Origin: Siphonobacter sp048595215
Lineage (GTDB): Bacteria > Bacteroidota > Bacteroidia > Cytophagales > Spirosomataceae
Assembly (NCBI RefSeq): GCF_048595215.1
Contig: NZ_JBMDWJ010000195.1
Location: 1 to 64,000, forward strand
DNA: 64,000 nucleotides
Reading direction: 5' to 3'
Made by a program: the position numbers and the translations under genes. Under the pieces are notes generated by a model. It did not search any database, was not told the DNA's origin, and was given only the letters and a program-made list of their open reading frames with translations. Shown one piece after another: positions 32,478 through 41,270 of the stretch. Within the stretch, counting starts at the first letter, position 1. Every line of letters begins with the position of its first letter.

Positions 32478-33353
32478 TTAATTACGGATATCTAAGCCCC
32501 AGTTTAGTTTATTACGTAGCGTTTCCAGGAAGGTATCTCCTTTCACTTTGACTAGATGAGCACTAAAACGCTCTCTTCTGACGCAATAACGTACGGAATC
32601 ATCAACTACTTTGGATCGGGAATCTAGGGAAATTAGACAACTTTTACTCCGGCTTTCCACCGTAACCTCAATCCGACTGCCATCGTTGACTACGATGGGT
32701 CGAACATTCAAGTTGTGCGGGCTAATCGGAGCAATGATAAAATTGTTCGTACGCGGTAATACTACCGGTCCACCCACGCTGAGGCAATAACCCGTCGAGC
32801 CCGTAGGCGTGGAAATAACCAGCCCATCGGCCCAGTACGAATTAAGAAATTCTCCGTCGAGCCAGGTATGTACCACAATCATCGACGAGCGGTCTGTTTT
32901 CGTAACGACAAAATCGTTCAGACCAAAATTAGTGCCTTCAAATACGTCCCGATCGTTTTCAACGTGCAAGAGTACGCGTTCATCGATCGAAAATTTCCCA
33001 TTTTCCAGCCAATCCAGCGTCTGGGTAATTTCGTCGGGATTAATAGTTGCAAGAAAACCTAGTCGGCCTGTATTGACGCCAACGATGGGTAAGGTACGTT
33101 CGCCGACGTGCGTGACCGTTTCAAGCAACGTCCCGTCGCCGCCAATACTAAAGACAAAATCCGCGTCGAATAGATCCTGACGATTTTGATAGGTTGCCGT
33201 AAACGGATGATTGATGGCCGCATCCTGAATGTTCTGGCGATAGTCTTCGTGAATCTGAACCTCCGCTCCCCGGCGGGCAAGTTCACCCAATAAAGCCTGA
33301 ATGGCAGGTCTAGTCTGTTCCGTCAGCGGACGGCCATTAAGAGCAATTTTCAT
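32478..33353 (-). CDS. nadK: NAD kinase
   Basis: Phosphorylates NAD to NADP in the cytoplasm. The 291-residue protein has the diagnostic FSIGGDGTLLETV (about 69-81) with the catalytic aspartate, GVNTGRLGFLATI (about 92-104), NDFVVTKTD and the C-terminal DGLVISTPTGSTGYCLSVGGPV. Order nadK, barrel proteins, uppS, bamA, ompH is widespread in Bacteroidota, which supports all calls in this block. Start at 33353 (MKIALNGRPL). Confidence 0.95.
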   Translation of the reverse strand: MKIALNGRPLTEQTRPAIQALLGELARRGAEVQIHEDYRQNIQDAAINHPFTATYQNRQDLFDADFVFSIGGDGTLLETVTHVGERTLPIVGVNTGRLGFLATINPDEITQTLDWLENGKFSIDERVLLHVENDRDVFEGTNFGLNDFVVTKTDRSSMIVVHTWLDGEFLNSYWADGLVISTPTGSTGYCLSVGGPVVLPRTNNFIIAPISPHNLNVRPIVVNDGSRIEVTVESRSKSCLISLDSRSKVVDDSVRYCVRRERFSAHLVKVKGDTFLETLRNKLNWGLDIRN

Positions 33354-33415
33354 GAAACAGATGCTTTAAGCCGTACGCTAGGGAAGGCATTTGGTACTAT
33401 AACCCCAGAGCAGGA

Positions 33416-34228
33416 CTAAAGTTTTGGGCGATGGTATTGTTCAATTTCCCGGTAGGCTTCATCAAATTCATAGCCATCCCGTACTTGTTGAACCAGTCGT
33501 TGTAGGCCCGCTTGACCAACCAGCCCTAACCATCGCGATACTTCTTTTCCAGAAGTAACGTAAGATTGGGCCGTTCGGTTAGCATCAGCCTGTCCCCGTT
33601 GTGTACCAAAAAAACCATTCAAGGTTACAATATCTTGAAGATGCGGAGCTGTCTTTCCGTGATTGGTGAGAATGTCCCATTCCTGTACATAGCCATTATA
33701 ACGACGGCTTAAATCAGGATCAGAATAACGATAGTCAACCATGAGAGCAACGCCCTCATCGAACCACTGGGGCAGGGAAGATTTGGCCTTCATCCAGCCC
33801 AAACGGGCAAACAATTCGTCGTGGCACATTTCGTGAGCAATCACATCCACGTTCAAGCCATCCGGATTGAGTACAATCCAGGAGCCCGTGGGCGTTCCTA
33901 GGCTACACCCAGCTCCTTCGTACAGCAGACAGAATTTTTGGTACTCTTCTCGATTAGAACAGAAAATAATGGTAGCCTCACCCCGCTGATCCCCCCAGAA
34001 CCCACTGACGCGTTTGCGAGCCTGCGTAATGAAATGAAGTAGCGAATCGCGACGTTGCGTGCTAACGTGATCGCTGGCGTATACGGAGGGAGCAACCTTT
34101 GAAAAACCACGAAAACGTACGGTTTGACAGGCCCAAATGGGTGGAAACCAGAGGTAATAGGCCGCAAGTAGAAAAATACCGAAAAGTAAAATATTGACGA
34201 TCAGTCGCTTACCACTCCAACGTATCAT
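33416..34228 (-). CDS. Membrane-anchored zinc metallopeptidase-like protein
   Basis: A 270-residue protein with one N-terminal membrane helix (about 10-28), after which the chain is probably periplasmic. The zinc site reads AHEMCHDELF with H132, E133 and H136, and a third ligand in WFDEGVALM (E158), giving an HExxH plus Glu gluzincin pattern of the kind seen in MA-type and collagenase-like peptidases. A cysteine pair around 100-108 may be a disulphide. Substrate unknown. The gene follows thioredoxin-like and precedes nadK by 62 bp, but I see no functional tie. Confidence 0.75.
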   Translation of the reverse strand: MIRWSGKRLIVNILLFGIFLLAAYYLWFPPIWACQTVRFRGFSKVAPSVYASDHVSTQRRDSLLHFITQARKRVSGFWGDQRGEATIIFCSNREEYQKFCLLYEGAGCSLGTPTGSWIVLNPDGLNVDVIAHEMCHDELFARLGWMKAKSSLPQWFDEGVALMVDYRYSDPDLSRRYNGYVQEWDILTNHGKTAPHLQDIVTLNGFFGTQRGQADANRTAQSYVTSGKEVSRWLGLVGQAGLQRLVQQVRDGYEFDEAYREIEQYHRPKL

Positions 34229-34437
34229 AGTTTAACCTCGCCCTTCAATGGTCAGCCGGGCTAGCGTTTTCGTCAAAATTATAACGATACACCCGGATTC
34301 CCACCATGAAAAAATGTTTTTAATACTAAAGCCTCTAGTAGCTTTTACCGTAAGCATCTGAAAAAGAAGCCTATATCTTCAAGGCTTTTCTTCCCGAGTA
34401 TGTACGGAAATTTTCGTATTACCGACTGATGCAAACG

Positions 34438-34477
34438 AAAAATCAATCCTTAAAATCCGTTTCCAAGGATTGATTTT
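34438..34477 (-). terminator. Terminator after the thioredoxin-like gene
   Basis: AAAAATCAATCCTT (34438-34451) pairs with AAGGATTGATTTT (34465-34477) over a 13-nt loop; on the minus strand it ends in a T-run, 7 bp after the stop. Confidence 0.8.
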
Positions 34478-34484
34478 AAGCAGG

Positions 34485-35096
34485 TTACGAAAGTTGTTTC
34501 AGTACCTGGAATAGCTCGGCTTGTGTCGTGAGCGTTTTGTCTTTGGCGTACCACGTGTGGAGTTGCGTACTGAGTTCATCAAAGCTTACGTTTGCTTCTT
34601 TGAGCGACCAGTACAAATCCTGAGCGGAAGCGGGTCGGGGTCCCCATTCAGCCACTTCTTCGAGGGTGTCAGCTTCAAGAATAACCAGTTTAGGAATGGC
34701 CCGGCCCCCCTTGGTCAAATGAGCATCGATCAAATCCAGATTGGAATCACGTAGCACGTACCGGGTCTGGATTTTTCCCTGCGAAGCTTCAGCAATGCGT
34801 TCGAGCACGGGTACAATCTGGGCCGCATCGCCGCACCAGCCTTCTGTAATGATGAGCCAGTAGTAAGATTTAGGGTTAGCCTCAAAAGCCGCCAAAATTT
34901 CGGGCATCAGGACCGTGGTCTTGTCCAGTCGATGCATCCGTTGTACATTGAGTTGTGTATACTTGGTCAGCATTTCCGACTGGTTCGGGCCTGTGGTTTT
35001 ACCTGCAGCCAGTAATTCGTCAATCAGATGCCGGTAAGCGGAATAAGTATAAGCGGATTCAATACGCTGGGAAGAAATAAGGGGAGAAGTTTCCAT
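34485..35096 (-). CDS. Thioredoxin-like protein with single active-site cysteine
   Basis: A 203-residue cytoplasmic thioredoxin-fold protein. The active-site position reads WLIITEGWCGDAAQIVPVL (80-98): W87, C88, then Gly-Asp-Ala in place of the usual Gly-Pro-Cys. The cis-proline segment is RAIPKLVILEADT. With only one cysteine it cannot act as an ordinary dithiol reductase; monothiol chemistry or a binding role is more likely. The same WCGDA form is common in Bacteroidota thioredoxin-family proteins of unknown function. Divergent from a GNAT gene. Confidence 0.8.
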   Translation of the reverse strand: METSPLISSQRIESAYTYSAYRHLIDELLAAGKTTGPNQSEMLTKYTQLNVQRMHRLDKTTVLMPEILAAFEANPKSYYWLIITEGWCGDAAQIVPVLERIAEASQGKIQTRYVLRDSNLDLIDAHLTKGGRAIPKLVILEADTLEEVAEWGPRPASAQDLYWSLKEANVSFDELSTQLHTWYAKDKTLTTQAELFQVLKQLS

Positions 35097-35182
35097 AAAT
35101 ATGTAATGAATTTTTACCGCAACGGTTACCCCAGGGGGTTAGTTCAATCGGCTGGGGACCGAAATAAACATCCAATTATTCC

Positions 35183-35584
35183 ATGATCGACTACAGCACC
35201 GAAAAAAAAATTTCTGCCGAAACGTTTATTGATCTGCTGACTCGCTCGACACTAGGCGAACGCCGACCCGTTACCGATACTGAGCGAATGCAAGCCATGC
35301 TGGATGCGGCCAATATTCTAGTCACCGCCTGGGATGGAGCTCAATTAGTGGGCGTATCACGAGCCCTGAGTGACTTTAGTTTCTGTACGTACTTGGCCGA
35401 TTTAGCCGTGGATGAAGCGTACCAGCACCAAGGGATCGGCCGTCGATTGGTAGAACTGACGCACGAAGTAGCAGGGCCTCTGACCAGCCTGATTTTACTG
35501 GCAGCTCCCAAAGCCGTGGCTTATTATCCAAAAATTGGAATGAAACGTAGTGAAGTGTGTTTTACGTTGGATCGACAGCAATAA
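35183..35584 (+). CDS. GNAT-family N-acetyltransferase
   Basis: A 133-residue compact GNAT protein. The acetyl-CoA segment reads LADLAVDEAYQHQGIGRRLVELTH (about 72-95), with QHQGIG as the pyrophosphate loop. The C-terminal YYPKIGMKRSEVCFTL is the usual last strand. Substrate unknown; small acetyltransferases of this type acetylate amines, antibiotics or ribosomal proteins. ChaN-like gene follows after 54 bp in the same direction. Confidence 0.8.
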   Translation: MIDYSTEKKISAETFIDLLTRSTLGERRPVTDTERMQAMLDAANILVTAWDGAQLVGVSRALSDFSFCTYLADLAVDEAYQHQGIGRRLVELTHEVAGPLTSLILLAAPKAVAYYPKIGMKRSEVCFTLDRQQ

Positions 35585-35638
35585 AGTTGCCATGATAAGC
35601 CGTATCATCCTTACGTCTAAGTCCTACTACTTTCTCTC

Positions 35639-36508
35639 ATGCGAAGCCTGTTCCTGATTCTTGTCGGTATCCTAGCGGGAGCTTTTACTGATAAACCAGC
35701 GTATCTTATCTACAATCAGCAGTTAAAGCCTTCGAGCTACGAGGCCCTGCTTCAGCACGCGGCCAATGCCGATGTGGTTCTGTTTGGTGAATTGCATAAT
35801 AATCCCATCAGTCATTGGCTACAACTCGAACTGACAAAAGACTTATACGAACGCAAAAAGCAGCAACTCGTTTTGGGAGCGGAAATGTTTGAAGCCGATA
35901 ATCAGCTGGTATTGACCGAGTACGGACAGGGAAAAATAACTACGCAACAGCTCGAAGCCGAGGCCAAAGTCTGGCCAAATTTCCGGACGGACTATAAACC
36001 GCTGGTGGATTTTGCCCAAAGCGAATCCATCCCTTTCGTAGCTACTAATATTCCCCGGCGTTATGCGAGTATCGTGGCCAAAAAGGGATTGGAGGAATTA
36101 AGTCGTCTCAGTCCCGAAGCTCAGCAAGCGATTGCTCCCTTACCCGTTACCGTTGATTTAACTTTGCCGGGTTACGCCGACATGCTGAAAATGGGAGGTA
36201 TGCACAGTTCGTCGGGCTCCGTGGCCGCCGAAAATATGGCCAAAGCTCAGGCGATCAAGGATGCGACGATGGCTCACTTCATTCTGAAAAACTGGAAAAA
36301 AGGACAAACTTTTCTGCATTTCAACGGCAGTTACCACAGTCAGAACTTCGAAGGCATTTACTGGTACCTGAAAAAAGCCAACCCGGATTTACGCGTTGTA
36401 ACCATTGCTACCGTAGAGGAAACCAACTTATCCGTACCGAAGGAAGCCAAGCCCGAACTGGCACATTTTATTTTAGTAGTACCCGAGACCATGACGAAAA
36501 CCCATTGA
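35639..36508 (+). CDS. ChaN-family exported protein (haem-binding uptake, Tiki fold)
   Basis: A 289-residue protein with N-terminal hydrophobic export signal (MRSLFLILVGILAGAFT). The ChaN-type domain has VVLFGELHNNPISHWLQLEL (about 45-64) with the conserved GE-H motif, LGAEMFEADNQLVL (about 79-92), then DYKPLVDFAQ and HFNGSYHSQNFEGIYWYL, whose histidines correspond to the second conserved site. ChaN of Campylobacter binds haem; related EreA/Tiki proteins have hydrolase-like sites. I see no lipobox cysteine, so it is likely periplasmic rather than a lipoprotein. The role in iron use is a family inference only. Confidence 0.8.
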   Translation: MRSLFLILVGILAGAFTDKPAYLIYNQQLKPSSYEALLQHAANADVVLFGELHNNPISHWLQLELTKDLYERKKQQLVLGAEMFEADNQLVLTEYGQGKITTQQLEAEAKVWPNFRTDYKPLVDFAQSESIPFVATNIPRRYASIVAKKGLEELSRLSPEAQQAIAPLPVTVDLTLPGYADMLKMGGMHSSSGSVAAENMAKAQAIKDATMAHFILKNWKKGQTFLHFNGSYHSQNFEGIYWYLKKANPDLRVVTIATVEETNLSVPKEAKPELAHFILVVPETMTKTH

Positions 36509-36532
36509 AAAGCATTAAATACCACGTAAGCC

Positions 36533-37108
36533 ATGCAGGATATCGAACCCTTTTACGGCTGGGAGAAATATTACATCGCCGCCGAAGATCCGCAGTCTCC
36601 CTTCTTTGAACGGGAGTACAATTATCAGCAGTACGAAAATACGGTATATGATTACTACATACATCCTAACTGGGATGAGATCGGGTCCGAGACCTTATAC
36701 TGCAAAATCCTGTACACGGACTACGACCTGAACTTTACAATTATCGAGTTACTGGGCGAGTGGAACGATACGCTTCACAACGACATCATGCACTTTAAAC
36801 GTAATGTAATTGATCAGCAGTTGTCGCAGGGAATCAGTAAGTTCATTTTGATTGGTGAAAACGTGTTCAATTTTCACGGTAGTAGCGACGACGATTATTA
36901 CGCCGAGTGGTTTGAAGAAGTCGGCGACGGCTGGATTACGGCCCTGAACTTCCGGGATTTTGTGGAAGAAGAGTTCACTAAATATCACTTAGATTACTAC
37001 ATCAACTACGGAGGTACGCTGGAGGAAATTCCTAACTGGCGTACGCTCAAACCCCGGCTTTTCTTTGAAGGTGTTCAGCGACTGATCATGCGTAGATTAG
37101 ATGCCTGA
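36533..37108 (+). CDS. Conserved hypothetical, acidic and tyrosine-rich
   Basis: A 191-residue soluble protein I do not assign to a named family. It is strongly acidic and rich in Tyr, Asp and Glu (FFEREYNYQQYENTVYDYYIH, SSDDDYYAEWFEEVGDGW). Secondary-structure pattern suggests alternating strands and helices without membrane segments or cysteine motifs (one Cys near residue 62). The gene follows the ChaN-like gene by 24 bp, so the two are likely cotranscribed, and ends at a strong terminator. No catalytic motif is apparent. Confidence 0.7.
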   Translation: MQDIEPFYGWEKYYIAAEDPQSPFFEREYNYQQYENTVYDYYIHPNWDEIGSETLYCKILYTDYDLNFTIIELLGEWNDTLHNDIMHFKRNVIDQQLSQGISKFILIGENVFNFHGSSDDDYYAEWFEEVGDGWITALNFRDFVEEEFTKYHLDYYINYGGTLEEIPNWRTLKPRLFFEGVQRLIMRRLDA

Positions 37109-37124
37109 TCGCTTGAAAGGGTAC

Positions 37125-37164
37125 CAACAAAAAACCTCCCGAATCTTCGGGAGGTTTTTTGTTG
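37125..37164. terminator. Bidirectional terminator
   Basis: A perfect 19-bp stem (37125-37143 with 37146-37164) with a 2-nt loop, A-rich on one side and T-rich on the other. It ends the ChaN-side operon and the convergent response regulator gene. Confidence 0.9.
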
Positions 37165-37186
37165 GGCTGTACCTGGAAAGTAATGT

Positions 37187-37831
37187 CTAGATCAGCCGTT
37201 CTTTGGTCGCTTTCTCAATGGCTTCCGCCTTTGAATGCACTTCCAGTTTCCAGTAAATATTCTTGATGTGCGTACGGATGGTTTCCTTGTCCACAAAAAG
37301 TTCGTCGGCAATCGTAGAGTAGCTTTTCCCCTTGGCTAACAGTTCAAGTACTTCCGTTTCCCGCGAAGTAAGGGGTGAATTCCGGTTTTTTTGGAACGAC
37401 TGTACTACCATGCGAGCTACGTTGGTACTCATGGGAGCCCCACCGTTCTGAATTTCCTGAATGGCTTCCAGTAAGCGACTGGGCGGCATGTTTTTAGTAA
37501 GATAGCCTCCCGCTCCGGCACATAACGCTTTGAATACCAGATCGTCGTTTTCGTAAACGGTAATGACAATGATGTTCGTTTGAGGCCGTGCTTTTTTAAT
37601 GCGACTAATGCCTTCAATGCCGTTCATGCCCGGCAATTCAATGTCCATTAAAATAACATCGGGAGCGTCCTGAGTCAGGTGAGGTAGGGCTTCTTCGCAC
37701 GAAGCATAGGTATTGACAATGTGAAAACCTGAAGTGCCGTTAATGAGTAGGGCAAAACCTTCGCGGATGACCGAATCGTCTTCGACAATGCAGACATTTA
37801 TTGTTTCAGGAGCAGACAAAACTAAATTCAT
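37187..37831 (-). CDS. NarL/LuxR-type response regulator
   Basis: A 214-residue two-component regulator. The receiver (about 10-128) has the acidic pair EDD, phospho-acceptor aspartate in VILMDIELPGMNG (about 60) and the lysine in YLTKNMPP (about 110). The LuxR helix-turn-helix (about 148-210) reads LTSRETEVLELLAKGKSYSTIADELFVDKETIRTHIKNIY. It should be phosphorylated by the kinase encoded 73 bp upstream in the same direction. Target genes are unknown; the adjacent peptidase is divergent from the kinase and is a possible target. Confidence 0.93.
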   Translation of the reverse strand: MNLVLSAPETINVCIVEDDSVIREGFALLINGTSGFHIVNTYASCEEALPHLTQDAPDVILMDIELPGMNGIEGISRIKKARPQTNIIVITVYENDDLVFKALCAGAGGYLTKNMPPSRLLEAIQEIQNGGAPMSTNVARMVVQSFQKNRNSPLTSRETEVLELLAKGKSYSTIADELFVDKETIRTHIKNIYWKLEVHSKAEAIEKATKERLI

Positions 37832-37904
37832 GGCTTTTTAAAAAGTACGCTAAAGATACGCTTTGGCCAACGGGCGTTGCATCAATAAGAAAAAAAACAG
37901 GGAT

Positions 37905-40900
37905 TTATTTGGACAGTGTAGGCTTTTTCTGTGGTAAACGGATGCAGACGCTGACGACCGTACCCTGGGCTGGAGTACTTTCAAGCGTAAATATTCCCTC
38001 AAACTTACGAGCCCGACTTTCCATATTAAGGAGACCGTTTCCCTTCCGACTTTTACGGGAATCAAACCCTTGGCCATTATCAATCCAGCGAATGGTAGCC
38101 TCATCGCCCTGACGTTCAAAGGCCAGGAAAGTCTGCGTAGCCTGGGCGTGTTTAAGCGTATTGCTAATGGCTTCTTTGAAGAGAAAAATCAGGTGACGGC
38201 TCATACCCATCGGCAAAACGTAACTCCGTAACGATTCTTCCAAACCATTAATGTCAAACCGGATGCCCGTCTTGTCGAGTACGTCGTCACCAAAATCCTT
38301 AAGTCGAATGGCAATTTCGTACAGGTTATCGTGATCGGGGTTAATGGCCCAGATAAAATCTTTCGTACCCTGGTACATCCGGTTGGCATTATCGCTGATT
38401 TTGGTGAGCAGCGGAAGAACCTCGTCTGAAGGCTCGGGCAGACGAGCTTTGATGATTTCGGTAAGCATGGAAATACGGGTGATTGTATTCCCAAATTCAT
38501 CGTGCAAATCCTGGGCGGCGAGCTTACGAACGCGTTCGTTCTCCACCAGTTTGACTTTTTCCAGTTCCAGCAAATGAGCTACCTGCCTCCGAACTCGAGA
38601 CTGGTAAATGAGCTGGGCCGTACCACCCACCACAAGCAGACAAATGGCATAGAACCACCAACGTTGCCAGAAGGGCGGCACGACGACAATCGGAATCTGT
38701 AAGATTTGCGAATCGTTCCAGAGGCCATCGGCGTTCGAAGCCTTTACTTTTAAGGTATACGTGCCCGGACTCAGGTTAGAAAAACTGATGTAGCGACGCG
38801 TACCGCTAAAGTTCCAGTTGGTTTGAAAGCCTTCCAGCAGGTACGCATACTGATTTTTCTGCGGACTGCTGTAGTCGAGGGTGTTGTAGACAAAGGAAAA
38901 AAAGTTTTCGTTGGCCTGAATCGTCAGCTGGTGGTCATGAGCGAGTAGGCTGTCGAAGGCAAAGGGCTTTTCAAATTTTCGAAATGACGTCAGTACGACC
39001 GGGGGTGTAAATCGACTTTCCGTAAGTTCCTGAGGATTGAAACTGACGAGTAAGCCAATACCACCAAAGAAAAACATTCCGTCTGCACTGCGGTGAAAAG
39101 CCCCGGTATTGAACTCATTCGCCATTAATCCATCCCGACTACTGTAATTTCGGAAGGTTTGCGTACGGGGATCAAAGCGGGAAAGACCCCGGTTGGTACT
39201 CATCCAGAAACGCCCCTCCTGATCCTCCAGCATACCGTATACGACGTGATTGGCCAGCCCATCCTGTTCAGTAAAGTGTTCGAAACGAGGTTGTCCATCC
39301 CTGAAAAACAAACGGCTGAGGCCTTTACTACTGGTAATCCAGAGTTGTCCCTTGCGGTCGCAATGCAGATCGTAGATTTCATTACTCAGCAGACTTTCCG
39401 GGTCGTCGGTCTGGTTATAATAGGGCGTAATGCGTCCGTTAGTATCAATGCGATTCAGCCCCCCCATGGTTCCTACCCAAAGGGTACCATCGGGCATTTC
39501 CTGAATAGCCTCAATGGTTGATTCGGGACCTTTAGAGCTAAACTCAAACCGCGTAAGTTGACCCGTTTTACTACGCTTATACAAGGCTTTCCCCGTACCA
39601 ATCCACAACTGGTGGTGCCGGTCCTCGTAGAGTTTACTTACCATCGGAAACTCTTGGGAAGCCGCATCAGGAACGAACTGACTTCCGCTCCAGCGGTAAA
39701 GACCTTTACTACTGCCCACCCAAAGCGTACCCTTATAGTCTTCCAAAATGCTATAAATACGCTCACCCAGTAGCTTCTCGCTAAAATGCTGACTTTGTAA
39801 GCTGTTCTGATTGATGCAGAATAAACCCCGATAGGTGCCAGCCCAAAGGTTATGATGGCGGTCGGTATAAAGGGAGAAGAATGACTGCAAAGAACCTGGG
39901 GCCGTAATCAAATCTTCCCAATGTCGAAAGTTATTCTTGGCCTGACTAAAGACTTGTACGCCCGCATCGCGAGTGCCAAGCCAGATGACATCTTCTTTGG
40001 GGTCTGGCCCCTGGTACAAAGAGGTTACTACGTTGCTTTGCAGTCCTTTTTTTGCATTTCCCGTCCAGTGGGAAAGAAGCGGTAGGGTAGAGTCTTGGAG
40101 GTCGTACCGATAAATACCTTCATTCCGCACCGATACCCATAAGACGGATTTATGGCTTACCAGCAGTGCCAGTACGGGTTGCTGCGTGGGTAGAAAGCGT
40201 TGGGCGGTACTAGGCTTTTGGGTATTAATCTGATGTAAACCTACTTCGGTACCCGCCCAGAGGCGATACGTCGAGTCCTGAACGATACTGTACACGGGGG
40301 TGTGCAGGAGCGACCAGTGAATGACCCGCCGAATGCCTTTTTCAACGGGACTAACACGGTACAAACCCTGACTCGTCCCAGCCCAGAGGAAACCTTTTGG
40401 GTCACGGTGCAGGGTGTGAATGACGCGGTCTTTGAGCAGATAATCTGATGAGCTTACTAAGTTCTGAAAGTCGAGCTCAGGACTAGCCGTACTCTTCATT
40501 CGAAAGAGACCATTAGGCGTACCTATCCAGAGCGATCCGTCACGATCTTCAACAAGAGCATTAACGGTAAGTTTATAGGAAGTACCGTATCGGGTAATGA
40601 TCCCGTTAGTACGGTCAAAGCGATTGAGTCCCTGACGCGTACCGACCCAGAGTTGGCCTTGGCGATCTTCGCAAAGCGACACAATGAATTCGTTCGACAG
40701 ACTATTGGCTTGAAAAGGCTGATGCTGGTAACTAACAAACTGATGTCCGTCGAAACGATTGAGACCATTTTGAGTACCTAGCCAGATGTAGCCTTGCTGG
40801 TCCTTGAGTAGACAGTTGACACCACTTTGGGAAAGCCCCTCTTCCAGGGAATACTGGTCCAGAAATACCGAATTGGATTGGCCGAATCCGAAGCAGGCCC

Positions 40901-40937
40901 AAAAGCATGCGAGGCATAGAAAAAAGACTTTCATCAT
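37905..40937 (-). CDS. Reg_prop sensor histidine kinase
   Basis: A 1010-residue hybrid-propeller type sensor without a receiver domain. Signal peptide about 1-20 (MMKVFFLCLACFWACFGFGQ); the frame is open to 41003 but this start gives the signal. Residues about 30-620 are repeated two-component-propeller motifs (units such as LWVGTRQGLNRFD, LWIGTPNGLFRM, IWLGTRDAGVQVF) forming two seven-bladed periplasmic propellers. A Y_Y_Y domain follows (about 635-735), one membrane helix (WWFYAICLLVVGGTAQLIY), then a HisKA_3 domain with H812 in DLHDEFGNTITR and an ATPase domain (DNGQGFDS, GNGLLNM). Such propellers sense extracellular ligands, often glycans. Its partner regulator follows. Confidence 0.92.
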   Translation of the reverse strand: MMKVFFLCLACFWACFGFGQSNSVFLDQYSLEEGLSQSGVNCLLKDQQGYIWLGTQNGLNRFDGHQFVSYQHQPFQANSLSNEFIVSLCEDRQGQLWVGTRQGLNRFDRTNGIITRYGTSYKLTVNALVEDRDGSLWIGTPNGLFRMKSTASPELDFQNLVSSSDYLLKDRVIHTLHRDPKGFLWAGTSQGLYRVSPVEKGIRRVIHWSLLHTPVYSIVQDSTYRLWAGTEVGLHQINTQKPSTAQRFLPTQQPVLALLVSHKSVLWVSVRNEGIYRYDLQDSTLPLLSHWTGNAKKGLQSNVVTSLYQGPDPKEDVIWLGTRDAGVQVFSQAKNNFRHWEDLITAPGSLQSFFSLYTDRHHNLWAGTYRGLFCINQNSLQSQHFSEKLLGERIYSILEDYKGTLWVGSSKGLYRWSGSQFVPDAASQEFPMVSKLYEDRHHQLWIGTGKALYKRSKTGQLTRFEFSSKGPESTIEAIQEMPDGTLWVGTMGGLNRIDTNGRITPYYNQTDDPESLLSNEIYDLHCDRKGQLWITSSKGLSRLFFRDGQPRFEHFTEQDGLANHVVYGMLEDQEGRFWMSTNRGLSRFDPRTQTFRNYSSRDGLMANEFNTGAFHRSADGMFFFGGIGLLVSFNPQELTESRFTPPVVLTSFRKFEKPFAFDSLLAHDHQLTIQANENFFSFVYNTLDYSSPQKNQYAYLLEGFQTNWNFSGTRRYISFSNLSPGTYTLKVKASNADGLWNDSQILQIPIVVVPPFWQRWWFYAICLLVVGGTAQLIYQSRVRRQVAHLLELEKVKLVENERVRKLAAQDLHDEFGNTITRISMLTEIIKARLPEPSDEVLPLLTKISDNANRMYQGTKDFIWAINPDHDNLYEIAIRLKDFGDDVLDKTGIRFDINGLEESLRSYVLPMGMSRHLIFLFKEAISNTLKHAQATQTFLAFERQGDEATIRWIDNGQGFDSRKSRKGNGLLNMESRARKFEGIFTLESTPAQGTVVSVCIRLPQKKPTLSK

Positions 40938-40964
40938 GGCTAAAGGGCACGTTTCGTGCAAAAA

Positions 40965-40972
40965 CAAAGGTA
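40965..40972 (-). promoter_or_regulatory. Candidate promoter -7 element of the sensor kinase gene
   Basis: Minus strand TACCTTTG, exact TAnnTTTG, 27 bp before the kinase ATG. A CTTG lies 16 bp further upstream and could be a weak -33 element. Confidence 0.5.
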
Positions 40973-41035
40973 AAAGACGCAAATTTTGCAAGAAACCCCC
41001 CAAAATGTGGGATTTTATGAGAGGGATACATTTTT

Positions 41036-41043
41036 TAATTTTG
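41036..41043 (+). promoter_or_regulatory. Candidate promoter -7 element of a short transcript
   Basis: TAATTTTG is an exact match; TTTT ends 19 bp upstream at 41016, near the spacing expected for a -33 element. A terminator follows at 41078-41111. Confidence 0.4.
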
Positions 41044-41077
41044 GCCTGTAGAATTTTTACAAAGTTTTGGTTAAGGG

Positions 41078-41111
41078 AAAAAACAGTTCTGTCTTGCGGA
41101 GCTGTTTTTTA
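41078..41111 (+). terminator. Intrinsic terminator in the kinase-peptidase gap
   Basis: AAAAAACAG (41078-41086) pairs with CTGTTTTTT (41102-41110), with TC/GA pairing inside. No plus-strand gene ends nearby, so it either ends a short RNA or attenuates peptidase transcription. Confidence 0.6.
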
Positions 41112-41229
41112 GTTTCTAAGGCTTGGGTACGCTGACCCAACAAGTAGCCAGAATTCCGCCTTTCGAAGTACGCACTCTGCTACTCATCTACACCTGCCAC
41201 TCCGGGTTACATTCTGGGGTATTCTTCAC

Positions 41230-41237
41230 TAATTTTG
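41230..41237 (+). promoter_or_regulatory. Candidate promoter -7 element of the S9 peptidase
   Basis: TAATTTTG, exact TAnnTTTG, 33 bp before the preferred ATG at 41271. No TTTG at -33. Its distance to the start fits and supports choosing 41271 over the upstream TTG at 41235. Confidence 0.45.
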
Positions 41238-41270
41238 ACACAGTTGTCTCTTCACTTTATTCCCGTTTGT

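Larger units (their letters stand above)
40938..41270. other. Divergent intergenic region, sensor kinase to S9 peptidase
   Basis: A 333-bp gap without a gene. From left to right it holds the kinase -7 element (40965-40972, minus), a plus-strand TAATTTTG (41036-41043) followed 35 bp later by a terminator hairpin (41078-41111), and a second plus-strand TAATTTTG (41230-41237) close to the peptidase start. The first promoter-terminator pair could give a small RNA of about 60 nt. Confidence 0.55.
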
